DNA from: Panorpa germanica
Lineage: Eukaryota > Arthropoda > Insecta > Mecoptera > Panorpidae
DNA: 64,000 nt
Assembly: GCA_963678705.1 (NCBI GenBank)
Contig: OY783209.1
Location: forward strand, 16,430,001-16,494,000
Reading direction: 5' to 3'
Under the pieces are notes generated by a model. It made no database searches, was not told where the DNA came from, and worked only from the letters and a program-made list of their open reading frames with translations. Below are positions 22,990 to 33,618 of this stretch, piece by piece. The translations under genes were made by a program, and so were the position numbers. Position 1 is the stretch's first letter. Each line of letters begins with the position of its first letter.

Positions 22990-23769
22990 CAAGCCGCTAC
23001 AGACCGCTGCAGGTGATTTCCCGAGGATCACCACGTCATCTGCGTAGGCCAGCGCGTTGTGTTCATTTACTTCTGGTCCTTAAACGTCCCTTATAAAGGA
23101 GTCAATGGCGAGGTTAAAGAGAATTCCACTTATTAGACAACCTTGCCGTATTCCCCTGCCGACTTCTATGTCCTCAACTATCCCGTCTGCAGTGCGAATG
23201 GTGGTGGAATTTTGGCTGTACATCTCTCTCACGATATCTCCAAATTCTCTTCCAGCTCCTGCATTCAGGACAGCCTTGTAGATAGCCTCGTGCGGGATTG
23301 ATCCAAAGGCGTTTTCAAAATCCAGCCAGGCAATACATATGTTTTTCTTCTTGGTTCTAGCATCGTATATGCGTTGTTGTAAAATAAAATTGTTCTCGAA
23401 GACACCGTCATGGGGGAGAAACCCTTTTTGGCACGGGCTGAGGACATTGTTTCTAATCAGCCAGGGTGTTAAACGTGCCGCCAGACAACCTGTATACAGT
23501 TTGTATATAGTTCTAGTAATGGCTATCAGCCTCCAGTTCTGAATGTTTTCGGTGGGTCCTTTCTTGTGTATAAGAATTATGTAGGAGGATTTCCAGGCTG
23601 ATGGGATTCTCTTGAAATGAAGACACGCGTTGAGGATCTTCGTAACCACTTTGCAGCCTCTGTCTGCTCCTCTCCAGTAAGAGTAGGTTAACCTATTACT
23701 CCTTTGTGCAGAGTTCTCGAAGCGCCGTAGTTTCTTCATCACTTTATCTTCAGAGAATTTGTCCGTCAG
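22990..23769 (-). pseudogene. R2-like reverse transcriptase, alpha copy 2
   Basis: Frame 23742-23080 (220 codons) starts in MKKLRRFENSAQ and has NWRLIAITRTIYKLYTG, CQKGFLPHDGVFENNF, AWLDFENAFGSIPH (motif A) and RQGCLISGILFNLAID (motif B; the usual CPLSG is CLISG). A shifted frame just beyond, near 23030-23070, gives NALAYADDVVILG (motif C). The family enzyme copies element RNA at the nicked target. The frameshift between motifs B and C, and the motif B changes, argue against activity. Confidence 0.8.
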
Positions 23770-24354
23770 CTACATCTGCCATCTCCCTTTCTGCCTCCTT
23801 CTGGCTGCTGATTGCGTTTCAGGGGTTGGCAGAGTGTTAGTACCATTGACCACCTGTCTAGTGCGCTCGAGCGAGTGCACAGAATTGTGGTTTCTTAGTC
23901 CCTGAACTGATGGGAACGTCGCAGTGCAATCTTGGCAGGCGAAGGGGTGGAGTATCGTGTCGTGGACTGTTTTGGTTGTTGCGCTGCATTTGTGGCTAGA
24001 TGGTCTAGCCGATAGACGCTGCAGGCAATAACGACTCGCGTGGATGGAAGTGATGTTCGATATGCCGTGTTCCTCCTTCAGATGACGAGTTAGGGCCATC
24101 TTTGTTACCGTCCATGATCCATTGGAGACAAAGGAGCTGCTACAATTGGTTTCCGTGCAGAAGAAGGTCGTCGGAAGCGGGAACATCAGGTAGAGTTACC
24201 TTTCTCTCCTTACTCCTTGGTTTTTCCTCCCAGTGTCTGCGGCTATCTCATCTAGGGGATACTCTACAACGTCTGTTTCACGGCTGGGGGTTGGTGACCT
24301 TCCTTCACTGCTGCTGCTGCTTCTACTAGAGCTTCGTAGTCTTCTTCGGCTCAT
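23770..24354 (-). pseudogene. R2-like N-terminal zinc-finger region, alpha copy 2
   Basis: An ATG at 24354 opens a Ser/Arg-rich stretch (MSRRRLRSSSRSSSSEG) that ends at a TAA near 24200. The frame from 24186 holds a C2H2 finger (C10, C15, H35, H40), a degenerate second finger (C54 with Arg at the expected second Cys) and a third C2H2 finger (C84, C87, H100, H104). Gamma-2 has the same CCHH, CCHC, CCHH order intact. Three fingers in this order are the arrangement of the R2-A group. It ends abruptly at 23770, where an internal deletion joins the RT region. Confidence 0.75.
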
Positions 24355-24640
24355 TATGTCCTAGTCCTGGTCTGCAAGTGTAGTACGTACACTACAAGTA
24401 CTCCTAGTAACCTCTGAGTCAAGATGTACAAGCAGTAGAATCGATCGATACTGACCAACTTTAACTACCGGTCCTACCGAAGTAGGACTTTCGTTGAAAA
24501 GCTGATAAGTAGAGTAAAATTATATATTCTCGAGATTCACTATATACATGTCTCAGAAAAAATTTCTAAACTTAAAAATTAAATTGTATCTCATTGAATG
24601 TGCTTAAGATATTTAGATACATTGTATAATTTTTAAAGTA
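24355..24640 (-). other. R2-like alpha-2 leader with UUCG hairpin
   Basis: No coding sequence is visible. On the sense (minus) strand, 24488-24471 forms a seven-base-pair stem GTCCTAC/GTAGGAC closed by TTCG, an exceptionally stable tetraloop hairpin. R2 transcripts are known to be released from rRNA by an HDV-like ribozyme in the 5' leader; this hairpin could be part of such a fold, but I cannot establish the rest of the structure. Confidence 0.45.
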
Positions 24641-25064
24641 TTTCATTTATATGTGTTTAATAGGTGTTCATTGAGGGATTCAGTGGTGGTAGAGCTGTTC
24701 CCGAGATGCGAAGTTCTGGAAGTTCTGGATGTGGTATAGGAGAGTCTTGAAGAATATGCAGAAGCAGAATATTGTAGGAGTTGCCATGGTTTAACAGAAG
24801 CTTTTCTGTGTATCATAGATGGGCCTTGTAGGGTATGTTCTAGTAGTTGTCGTATTGAGTTTTATTGGGCATTATTTCCAAAGATAGGGATGGTTTGCCT
24901 GTTTCCCGTTATATGCCAGATGTATATGCTACGAGAATATATAATTATCTCGGATACTGCCAGTTTTCTTAAGGTCTTTGCATATGACTTAGTGCAGAGT
25001 GCCTTAAGGAAATTCTAATTACTGGGGCCCAAGATCCCAAAGAGGTAATTAATAGTGGTACAAT
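24641..25064 (-). other. R2-like gamma-1 3' UTR
   Basis: Noncoding sequence downstream of the gamma-1 stop. Its proximal 200 bases (24870-25064) share ordered blocks with the delta 3' UTR at 13561-13780, although the two proteins are well diverged. In R2 the 3' UTR RNA is what the RT recognises, so conservation there is expected. Confidence 0.6.
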
Positions 25065-26700
25065 TTAGACACTTTGAAAACGGTCGGACAATTCCAGGCG
25101 TATGGCTTCATATTTTTCCAGTTTGTTAAGGCGGGTATTTTCCATTGCTTCATATTTATTCTCGAATGGAATGGTGACATCAATTATGAAACATGAATCA
25201 CCCTTAAATAACACAAGGTCTGGTCGAAGGTTTTGAGAACCTAGACTTTGGTTTTCGGACTTTATAGTGAAGTTGCGTCCCAGTGCTGCGTTCTTAATAC
25301 GCTTAACAAAGTGTCGTTCTGTATAAATTGGGTTATATTTTTCTAGACAACCATTTAAAATGTGGCCTAATGTTTCCTTTGCCTTCTTGCATACGCGGCA
25401 TAGCTGTTTGTGCTCCTTTAACCACGGCATCGCTCCATATAATTTTACGAGGTTTAGGTGCTTAGGCGCTTTGTGGATGAAGTGCCACTCTACGAACCTG
25501 GTGTACTGTGCGTCGTTTATAAAATGTAAACTGGCTTGGTGTTTTGACACACATTGCATCACTTTACCTTGGCTTTTCAGTTTGTGCAAAGTTTTTGTGT
25601 TCTTCTTCCTATATATGGGTCTAAGTATTTTCATTGTGTTACAGCGTTGGGGTTCTCTAATTTAAGTTTCATCGTGGTTTAGAGAAACACCTTCCGTTGT
25701 AAAATTCCATCTTACTGTGATGCGTCTTGATGCCATTCTAGCTCTTGTCCAGGTGTTAGATGTTGATGTTGCAGGTGCCCTAAATATTCCTTCTATCTCA
25801 CCTGAGAGATTGTTACCTTTGTCTTTATTAGAAGGTGGGGCGCGAAGTCTGCTAGTATAAGTCTCATTAAGTTCCTTCATGGCTAAGTCGGAAGTGATTG
25901 TGTCTTTAGATGTTAGAAGCTTATATGCGTTATCAATAAGAGATATGTCACTATCCGTAGCTGTGTTCGGAATTCCAATACAACCCTGTCTCGAGAAGCC
26001 ATATAGATAGTTGGAGGATGTTTCTTGTGGAATATATAGTGTCTTTTTGATAAGTGGCCTCATCTTATTATCTAATTGTTCCCACATGGTCTTGGTGGAA
26101 GAACCAACTCGCATTACAAAGTTGCATGCAGGGTACATGAACGTTTTGAAGGCATTTATGCGTTGCCATGGCGCAAGTTTACATGACATTCTATTCTGTC
26201 CAATAGTAGCGATGGCTTTAGTGTCAGCGTTTCGTGGTATTATATTAAAGGCAACAGGGGCGCCTAACGATCTCTCAATGTCATCCTCTTTCAAGTTTCG
26301 TATGTTAGTATTGTTGATATTAAAACAAGGTGGAGAATTAGAGGCATTAAATTGCATAGCAAAACATTTCTTAGGGTTCATAAGGAGCCCTACACGTTTT
26401 GCTAGCATGCTTGTTTTGTCAATAAGTTCCTGCAACTGAATGTTGTTGTTACCAATAAGGATGATGTCGTCTGCGTATGCAATGACCCTATGCTCAAGAT
26501 TTGAGCCTTGTAGCTGACGTATTATAGGATCAATCGCTATGGTTAATAATAATCCACTAATTGGGCAACCCTGTTTTATTCCGCTGTTCAAATTTATTGG
26601 TTCTGTATATCCGTTTGCTGTTAGAACTCTAGTTGTATTATTAGAGTCAATATCTTCAATAATACTTACGAAGGTGTTACGAACACCTGCATCAGTCAGA
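25065..26700 (-). pseudogene. R2-like RT palm, linker, CCHC knuckle and RLE, gamma copy 1
   Basis: Frame 26591-25662 (309 codons) has SGIKQGCPISGLLL (motif B), IAYADDIILIG (motif C), NPKKCFAMQFNAS, KLAPWQRINAFK, IPNTATDSDISLIDNAYKL and ends before the linker stop. Frame 25634-25065 (189 codons) has CRVCKKAKETLGHILNGC (CCHC) and LRPDLVLFKGDSCFIIDVT with KLEKYEAIRLEL. Only one frame change separates the two, making this the best preserved R2-like C-terminal half in the window. Confidence 0.85.
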
Positions 26701-26714
26701 GGAACTACCTAACT

Positions 26715-27405
26715 AACATATGTGAACGGTCGATATAGGCTATCATCATTTAGAGCCCCTGCACGCCAAAGAAGTTAAGCCTATTTATGTAAAAGATGCA
26801 GTGCCGGAAGGAATCGCCCTATATAAAATGCGATAGTAAACTTTGGAAAATACATGGAAAAGAAATTAGAAGATTAGTTGACATACCTGCTTAAAAACAA
26901 TTTAACGTCATTCTTTGGACCGAACGGACATTTCGCGATAATATAGCATAATAATAATCTAAGAAGTCTGTATAGGGGCGTGTTTATAAACGAAATTTGA
27001 CAAACGCCTTACAAATATCGGATATGCAACCAATTGTACACCTTACATGTACAATTTGAAGAATATCGTAATATCTGTAATGACATAATTTTGACAAGTG
27101 ATTTATATGTAGAAATGTTTAAAAGTACACAGAATAAAGTTATAAAACGTAACTTTGATATATGTCTAATACAGCGTGGGACGAATATGGTGGATATAGG
27201 AAATCCAGTTACAGTCAGTATGCATCAATGTCGAAATAATCTGACCAACTTATAAAAGTCCAGAAGAACTATTATAAATTTATCGTCATTGAATTATTTT
27301 CTAATAGTTTAAGACTATCGATGCGTCAGCGGGAACAGTAGGGCGTTCTATAATTGAACGCGGCATTTTGACTACTGTATAATCACTTGCCTGGTAGGAT
27401 CCTAG
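26715..27405. repeat. 0.7-kb dispersed repeat, copy 1
   Basis: This block matches 39913-40618 along its whole length with small indels, including the end phrase TGGTAGGATCCTAGTTCT. The left edge lies next to broken R2-like gamma-1, the right edge next to truncated Jockey A. I see no protein conserved in both copies; a 73-codon plus-strand frame here is broken in the other. Class unknown. Confidence 0.7.
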
Positions 27406-29833
27406 TTCTAATGTATGTTTTATAAATTAATAGTCGGTTCGGTATGCTCAATTTTGAATTTTGATGTAGTAGCGGTCTTAGGATAGCTATACGTTGGTTC
27501 GCTTTGTTTATACGGCTCTCAATCTCAGGATTGAAATTGAGAGTGCGAGTAAACAGCGTCCCTAAGTAAAGTATCCTAGGGAGCCAATCGCAACCTGTTT
27601 GTGATATTGTAATGTTAGCAACGTGCGACAGTTTTGTGGATCTAGTGAAAAGTATACATTGTGATTTTGACGCATTAATTTTAATGCGCCATTTTGTACA
27701 GAAACTGGTGACTCGATGTAACGCATTTTGTAAGTAAGTAACGGCAAGTTGCAGATCTTTGGATCTAGATATGTAGGATTGATCGTCGGCATACGTAGTC
27801 CTACAGATGGTTCTACCTAGATCCGGGAGGTCCGAAATAAAGATGTTGTAGAGTATTGGAGAGAGGATACTGCCCTGTGGCACACCAGCACATATCTTGT
27901 ATGTACTGGAGTATACCTTCTCTACCAGTCTGACTGTAAATGTTCTGTTGCTAATGTAGTTGTCTATAAACTTTATAAAAGTGGATGGGAACTTTAATAA
28001 GTACATCTTATACAACAGCCCACGGTGCCATACAGTATCGAAAGCTCCCTGAACATCCAAGAAAGCACCTGCACAGTGTTCCCTTGCATTGAGCGCTTTT
28101 GCTACGTATTCGGTGACACGCAAAGTTGCGTGTGTGGTATTATGTTTTTGTCTAAAACCAAACTGGTCGTTAGACAAAATGTTGTGTCTTGTCAAGTATG
28201 ATGTAAGACGTTCGTTAATAACTTTCTCCATCACCTTGGAGATAGCGGGTAATAGTGAAATAGGCCGATAACTACTAGAAAATTTTGGATCTTTCGTGCC
28301 TTTTTTAACAGGTATAATGACTGCGTGTTTCCATCGTGCTGGGAAGTGTTTGAAAAGAAGGCACTTATTGACTATGTTCGTCAGCAACGCGATTGGTTTC
28401 TGGTCGAGAATTTTGAAAAAATTAATTTGGATATCGTCAATACCAGCAGATTTCCCATTCTTACTATCCTGAATTAAAGATTGAATATGTTTACTGGTTG
28501 TAAATCCTAATAAAGACGTATCGCTGCCGCCCATATTAGGAAATTCTGCCTCATACTATTCATTAACCCTTGAAGTAAAAACGGAATCTTGAACATCCTC
28601 ATGGTCTTTAAATCTTGTAGCTAAGTGACTAGCGATAGCATCCGCTTTGCTACGTGCAGAAAAACAAGTACCATTCGGTGTACGTATCTCCTGGATTGAA
28701 CGAAACGCTGGAAATAATTCTTTAGGTAATTTGTGGAGGTTTTCGAAGTCGTTACTACTATTCGCGAGTTCTAATTTTGTCTGCCATTCCTAGTTTTTGT
28801 GATTAAGTATTTGTGACCTGACGAGACGTCGCAGGCGTTCGTAGACAGTTTTATCCGAAGATCTCCGTCTACTCTGCCATAAAGCGCGAGCCCTTCTCAT
28901 CAGGTGTATAGTCTGTACAATGTGCGGTGGTAGTGACTGTGAACGAACCTGATATGGCAAAATACTGCGTTTTATAACTATATTCATTTTATCATTGAGA
29001 GATATTATATTATCTTCAATGTCCAGGGTTGTGATCATTACTGGATTCGCAGTAGTAATGGATTCGTTCAACAGATGGCGGAAAGTGTTAGTGTCAATAT
29101 TTGAAATCCTAGGATTTCTTTGACACTTGTTTTTCTGGAACTTGACGTGACAGTCAAACTGAAGTATCACAGCACGGTGATCCGAACTAAGGTGTGCAGA
29201 TGTACTAATCTCTTTTGGGTAGAAAATGCCCTTAAAAAGGAAGATATCAACAACGTCCGGAAGTGTACTGACATATGGGTAAAGTGTAGGTGTATCTGGG
29301 CCCATAATGTCAACAGAATGATTAAACGCAAACGTTTGCAGCGTACGCCCGGGGACATTCGTCCAACGGGAGTTCCAGCTAACGCTTTTTGCGTTTAAAT
29401 CACCGCCGACAATTATGCGCTCATGTGTAGCGAAAAGTGTAACAAGGTTTTCGAGCAAAAGTCTCCGGTATGGTGGACGATAATCACTCGCAATTAAAGT
29501 ATCTTGATTAGATACTTTAACCACTACAGCAGTTGTTTCCAGATACCCAAGGTTCCCAATACGCATAACAGTATGGGTTACTGACGGATGTATTATTAAA
29601 GCGGTGCCACCACCAACCCCATCGCGATCAATTCTATAGAGTTTGTATGGATGAAATGAAATGTCTTCATGTTCAGTGTTTAATCTAGTTTCCTGAAGCA
29701 GTAAAATATAAGGTTTAAATTCCTGTAAAAAAAGGGTTATTTTAGGCGCATTACCTTAAAGCCCATTTACATTAAACGTTACTATTTTAAGTTTTGTAAA
29801 TTTGTTCACATATCTAAAATTATTATGATCCAT
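27383..29833 (-). pseudogene. Jockey-like ORF2 (EN and RT), copy A
   Basis: ORF2 starts at an ATG at 29833 overlapping the ORF1 stop (TAATG), runs MDHNNFRYVNK... KIVTFNVNGL, meets a TAA, then continues through the endonuclease: 29566-28790 has IIVGGDLNAKSVSWNSRW and LSSDHRAVILQF. The RT frame 28534-27383 has SAGIDDIQINFFK, YRPISLLPAISKVME, DQFGFRQKHNTTHA, AFLDVQGAFDTVWH, GVPQGSILSPILYN, TTYADDQSYI and ends in YKTYIRT, where the 0.7-kb repeat begins. Stops near 28550 and 28790 separate EN and RT. RT motifs are intact but the 3' end is lost. Confidence 0.85.
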
Positions 29834-31626
29834 TAACATAATAATTGCATTAATGGTTGGAGATTCAAGTCTGGAAAAAAGGTATTAATTAGAGGTAGTA
29901 CTGCTTTTAATATGGTTTTAATTAGCGGTTAAATTGGTTTTATGGAGTTTATTAGTGTAAGTATATCGAATGGTTGATCTGCAACATGAGGATTTGGCCT
30001 CCTAGATCTCGAACAAGACCTATAAAGCCGTGGATTGGAGTGTTGCCGTGTTGACGGAGGTAAAGGAGGAAATTCTACGGTGGATTGATTATTTGTAATA
30101 TTAGGATGAGGTTCAGGATCAACATTTTTACTTATAGTAGGGACACCTTTTGGTTCATTTATTTGATTATTTTTATTTTGATTTTTTTAATTTTTATTAT
30201 TTTTTTGAATATTTTTAGATTTTTTATTATTTTTATTATTATTTTTTGATGCATTATAAATTAATGGCGGACCAAAAGATTTTATTGATTTTAGTTCGTC
30301 CTCCGTCAACTTTGGCAACGTCGGTAATGAAGGGTCAGGGGTGTGAATAGTGGGAATGGAAACGTTTGAAACCTGGCTTGTATTTGTAGGAACTGCTACT
30401 GCTGCTGCTACCGCTACCGCTGGTGTTGCTGTTGTTGTGGTAGGAATATTCCGTGCTTGCTGATTCCAGGCGCTCCTCATTGGAATGGGGGCATCCCGGA
30501 ATTGTACACGTTGTTGCGCGGGTGGTGGTCTACGCTGAGCAGTTGCAGATTCCTGTCCAGGGTTCATGTTTCCTTGCTGTAATTTGTGGTTCTCAACAAG
30601 CTGTTTACGTATCTTCATAAATACAGTGCACTCTCTGTATCTGGCATTATGGGGGCCATGACAAGATGCGAATTTGTAATATGTCTTAGCGTCAGCCCTC
30701 CCAGACAGAGGACATTTTTCGCTTGTATGTTTACCCGCGCATAGCATGCACGCATAGTTATTTCTGCATGTCACACTGTTATAGCCGAAGCGTTGACAGC
30801 GGTGACATTGTGCAGGCACCATCCCTCCAATGTACTCTTCCACCTTGGAGGAGTACATGTTAAGAAAAGTCTCGTTGAGTTTATCAATGCGTTTGTTATT
30901 CGCGGTGTTGGGCAAAACAATGAGGTACAAAGGCATAAGTTCTCCAGTACGCTGATTTTTCTGCTGGTGGACGCTGATAAAAGTCAATTTGACAGCAGTA
31001 AGGTACTGCTCTATGGAAATGATTTTAGTGTTATAAGGTAGACCGCAAATAACCCGTTTTATAGGCAGTTCTTCCACGTCGGTTGTCAAAGCAGCATACT
31101 TGACATTGCTATTGTCAAGTGCAGCAGTTGCTGCGCGGTGTTGGTCGGTGTTGTCGAAATAAATCTTAGGGACTCCCTTAAGATTATCGTTCTTTGTGAT
31201 TAGTTTCTTGATACCTGCCGCCTTCATGATTAGGACCGTGATGTACAGCGTCATCTCCTGTACGAATGGCACCTCAATGTGAGACACCTTACCGGTGTAG
31301 TGCTGTTTTGTAGGTGGTACTGGTGTTGTAGTCTGTACAGAAGGGGTTCCAGAAGGGGTTGTCACTGCTTTAGATGGTCCAGCAATAACGAGTTCGTCTC
31401 CGCTCTCGTCGCTTGGCAAGGCAACTATCTGCGGTATATCATCGCAGTCCTTGTCGATGTCCATACCTGTTATTTCACTTAAAGATTGTTCTAAAGTAGG
31501 GGATGGTGGTGACTTTGTCATTGTCTGGGAGGTTATTTTAATGTCAAAACTAGTTTTAATGAGTCTACGGCGTTTTCCTTTCAGAAGAACGTTTGTGGTA
31601 AATTCTACGTTCCTATCTTGGCTCAT
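29833..31626 (-). pseudogene. Jockey-like ORF1 (gag-like), copy A
   Basis: The frame from 31626 (MSQDRNVEFTTNVLL) gives 479 codons to a TAA at 30187, where copy B continues for about 125 more codons, so this is a nonsense truncation. The middle carries a region resembling PRE_C2HC (ELPIKRVICGLPYNTKI), known from X-element nucleic-acid-binding proteins, followed by CHRCQRFGYNSVTC, CMLCAGKHTSEKC and a third knuckle. The Ala/Thr- and Asn/Lys-rich C-terminal half is low complexity. Role in the family: RNA binding and chaperone. Confidence 0.82.
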
Positions 31627-32167
31627 GGTGAATTACTTAATTATTGCCAGCCCTCAAAGGGTTGCAATAATAAAAACAGCAAACAGTTCACATATAAACA
31701 TACAAGGAAATATCAATTACACACACAAATTATGAATATAAAATTGTTCAAATGTCAATATAATGTTTTACTGCGGCCGCGACAATGTCAAAATAATGTT
31801 TTTATGAGAGTTAAAATTAATTTCACAAAAACATACAAGGGAACACAAATTATAAAAATAAAATTGTTCAAATGTCAATCAAAATGGCCGCGACAAATGT
31901 CAATAATATTTTTGTGAGAGTTATAAACTCAGAATACTCAGAATATTAAATTAATATACACAAAATCTAACCTTAAATTATCCCAATTGTCTTCCTCCTG
32001 TCTTTATTACCCACAATATTCACAAACACTATCACTAAATTAATTTACCACCATATTTATTAATGTTTTAAATATAACTCAATTAACAATTTATTAATAA
32101 TGTTATTTTAGAGGTTCACTCCTGTCAAAATTCAACCACAATAATCACAAACACTATCACTAATTAA
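31627..32167 (-). promoter_or_regulatory. Jockey-like 5' UTR with internal tandem repeats, copy A
   Basis: Two related units of roughly 110-130 bases, each with a GGCCGCGACAA motif followed by a TATTTTTRTGAGAGTT-like phrase, lie at about 31690-31925. Further out, a block with CACAAACACTATCACTAA at about 32023 recurs at about 32145. Jockey-clade LINEs use an internal promoter in the 5' UTR; tandem monomers would fit that, but promoter activity is inference. Confidence 0.5.
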
Positions 32168-33618
32168 CTGGTGCAGGGGATGATGCAACGTCAATATCAG
32201 CCATATTTTTACTATTAAAACAAGGTGGAGAATAAGAGGCATTAAATTGCATAGCAAAACATTTCTTAGGGTTCATAAGGAGCCCTACACGTTTTGCTAG
32301 CATGCTTGTTATGTCAATAAGTTCCTGCAACTGCATGTTGTTGTTATAAATAAGAACGATGTCGTCTGCGTATGCAATGACCCTATGCTCAAGATTTGAG
32401 CCTTGTAGCTGACGTATTATAGGATCAATTGCTATGGTTAATAATAATCCACAAAGTGAACAACCCTGTTTTATTCCGCTGTTCAAATTTATTGGTTCTG
32501 TATATCCGTTTGCTGTTAGAACTCTAGTTGTATTATTAGAGTAAATATCTTCAATAATAATTACGAAGGTGTTACCAACACCTGCAGCAGTCAATGCATT
32601 TAACAATGCTTTATGTGGTATTGACCCGAATGCGTTAGCAAAGTCAATCCATCCAATGCATGTTTTGTTGATTTTCGAGGATTTTGCTTTTCTAATTATG
32701 GTTTGTAATATATAATTATTTTCAAAAACGCCATCAAATGGCAAGAAACCTTTCTGGCAATAGCTAAGTACATTATTACTTTCTAGCCAATCAGTGAGCC
32801 TAGATGTTAGTAGGCCAGTATATATTTTGTAAATTGTTCTACATATTGCAATTGGTCGCCAGTTAGTGATTTCTGCTTCACTGCCTTTTTTTGTGGATTA
32901 GAATTATTGTTGAAATCTTCCAGGGTGACCGTACACGTTTATATTTTAAACAACAGTTTAAAATATTCGTCAGTATTTTGCAGCTTGGGTCTGCTGACCG
33001 CCAATGTCTATATGTTAATCGATCATCTCCTGGTGACGAGTTCTCAAATTTTCTTAATCTTATTGATACTTCAGGTGGTGTAAATTTCCTGTTATTGATT
33101 GGCTCACGCGTATTATCCTCGATGGTTGGGTAAATGTCATTTGGATAATCCACAAAGGTCAGTGTTTTGGTGAAGTGGTTATGGATGTCGTCTTTACTTA
33201 TTTGGCAGGTGGTGCATGCCTCACCTATTATTAATCGCATGGCTTGTCTACGATTCCTCTTATAGAGTTTTTGAATGAATTTTGCGTCATTCACATCACT
33301 TAGATTTCTAGATTTTGCAACATAATTTGGGTCTCTTATTGGTAGCATAACAATTTTACCTGCCTCAATGGTAATTTCTGTTAAAGTCTGCTCAAAATTT
33401 TCCCAATTATAGGTGGTAATATTGCTGTTTAAGATCTTTAGTAGTGAATCGTTAAATCCATTAAGTGGTGAGTCATCTGATATGTCATCCGGGAGTCGTG
33501 GGAAATTGTCATTTATAACTTCAGGTTCTTCGTCGATATCGGAATTGTTTATATCGGCTGCATGAGGGCTTAATGGCATAGTAAAGTCTGAAGTTATACT
33601 GGCTATGCTTATTGACAA
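32160..33618 (-). pseudogene. R2-like RT, gamma copy 2
   Basis: Frame 33618-32878 (246 codons) has IQKLYKRNRRQAMRLIIGE and SSPGDDRLTYRHWRSAD, the region entering the RT. Frame 32744-32160 (194 codons) has GVFENNYILQ, GWIDFANAFGSIPH (motif A), SGIKQGCSLCGLLL (motif B, CPLSG changed to CSLCG), IAYADDIVLI (motif C) and NPKKCFAMQFNAS, then ends in unrelated residues at the junction with Jockey A near 32200. A frame break lies at about 32760-32878. The C-terminal half and RLE are missing. Confidence 0.82.

Larger units (their letters stand above)
21605..24620 (-). mobile_element. R2-like non-LTR retrotransposon, subfamily alpha copy 2
   Basis: The minus strand encodes zinc fingers (24.2-23.8 kb), RT (23.7-23.0 kb), linker and RLE (22.95-21.65 kb). 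From 21.6 to 23.7 kb it matches alpha copy 1 closely. Here the 5' end is retained, with a Ser/Arg-rich start at 24354. Internal sequence corresponding to about 2250-2640 of copy 1 is missing at 23770, so the zinc-finger part is fused directly to the RT entry. The 3' UTR is cut by the A tail of the I-like LINE. Confidence 0.83.
24641..26700 (-). mobile_element. R2-like non-LTR retrotransposon, subfamily gamma copy 1 (5'-truncated)
   Basis: This is the C-terminal half of an R2-like element: RT palm from about 26690, linker, knuckle, RLE and 3' UTR. It is broken at 26700 in the middle of the RT, where a 0.7-kb repeat begins. Gamma-2 at 32.2-35.6 kb is the same subfamily, and the two overlap by about 370 bases of RT, so they are separate copies and not simply halves of one element. 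Confidence 0.82.
27406..32167 (-). mobile_element. Jockey/X-element-like LINE, copy A (3'-truncated)
   Basis: The minus strand carries a 5' UTR with tandem repeats, a gag-type ORF1 with three CCHC knuckles, and an AP-EN/RT ORF2 without RNase H, the arrangement of the Jockey clade. Copy B at 35.6-39.9 kb is a close relative on the same strand. This copy loses its RT C-terminus and 3' UTR at 27406. LINEs normally lose 5' ends, so the missing 3' end suggests recombination or deletion after insertion. Confidence 0.85.

Noticed and set aside
27034-27255. A 73-codon plus-strand gene in the 0.7-kb repeat
   Set aside because: The frame is broken in the second copy (39913-40618) and the protein has no recognisable motif.
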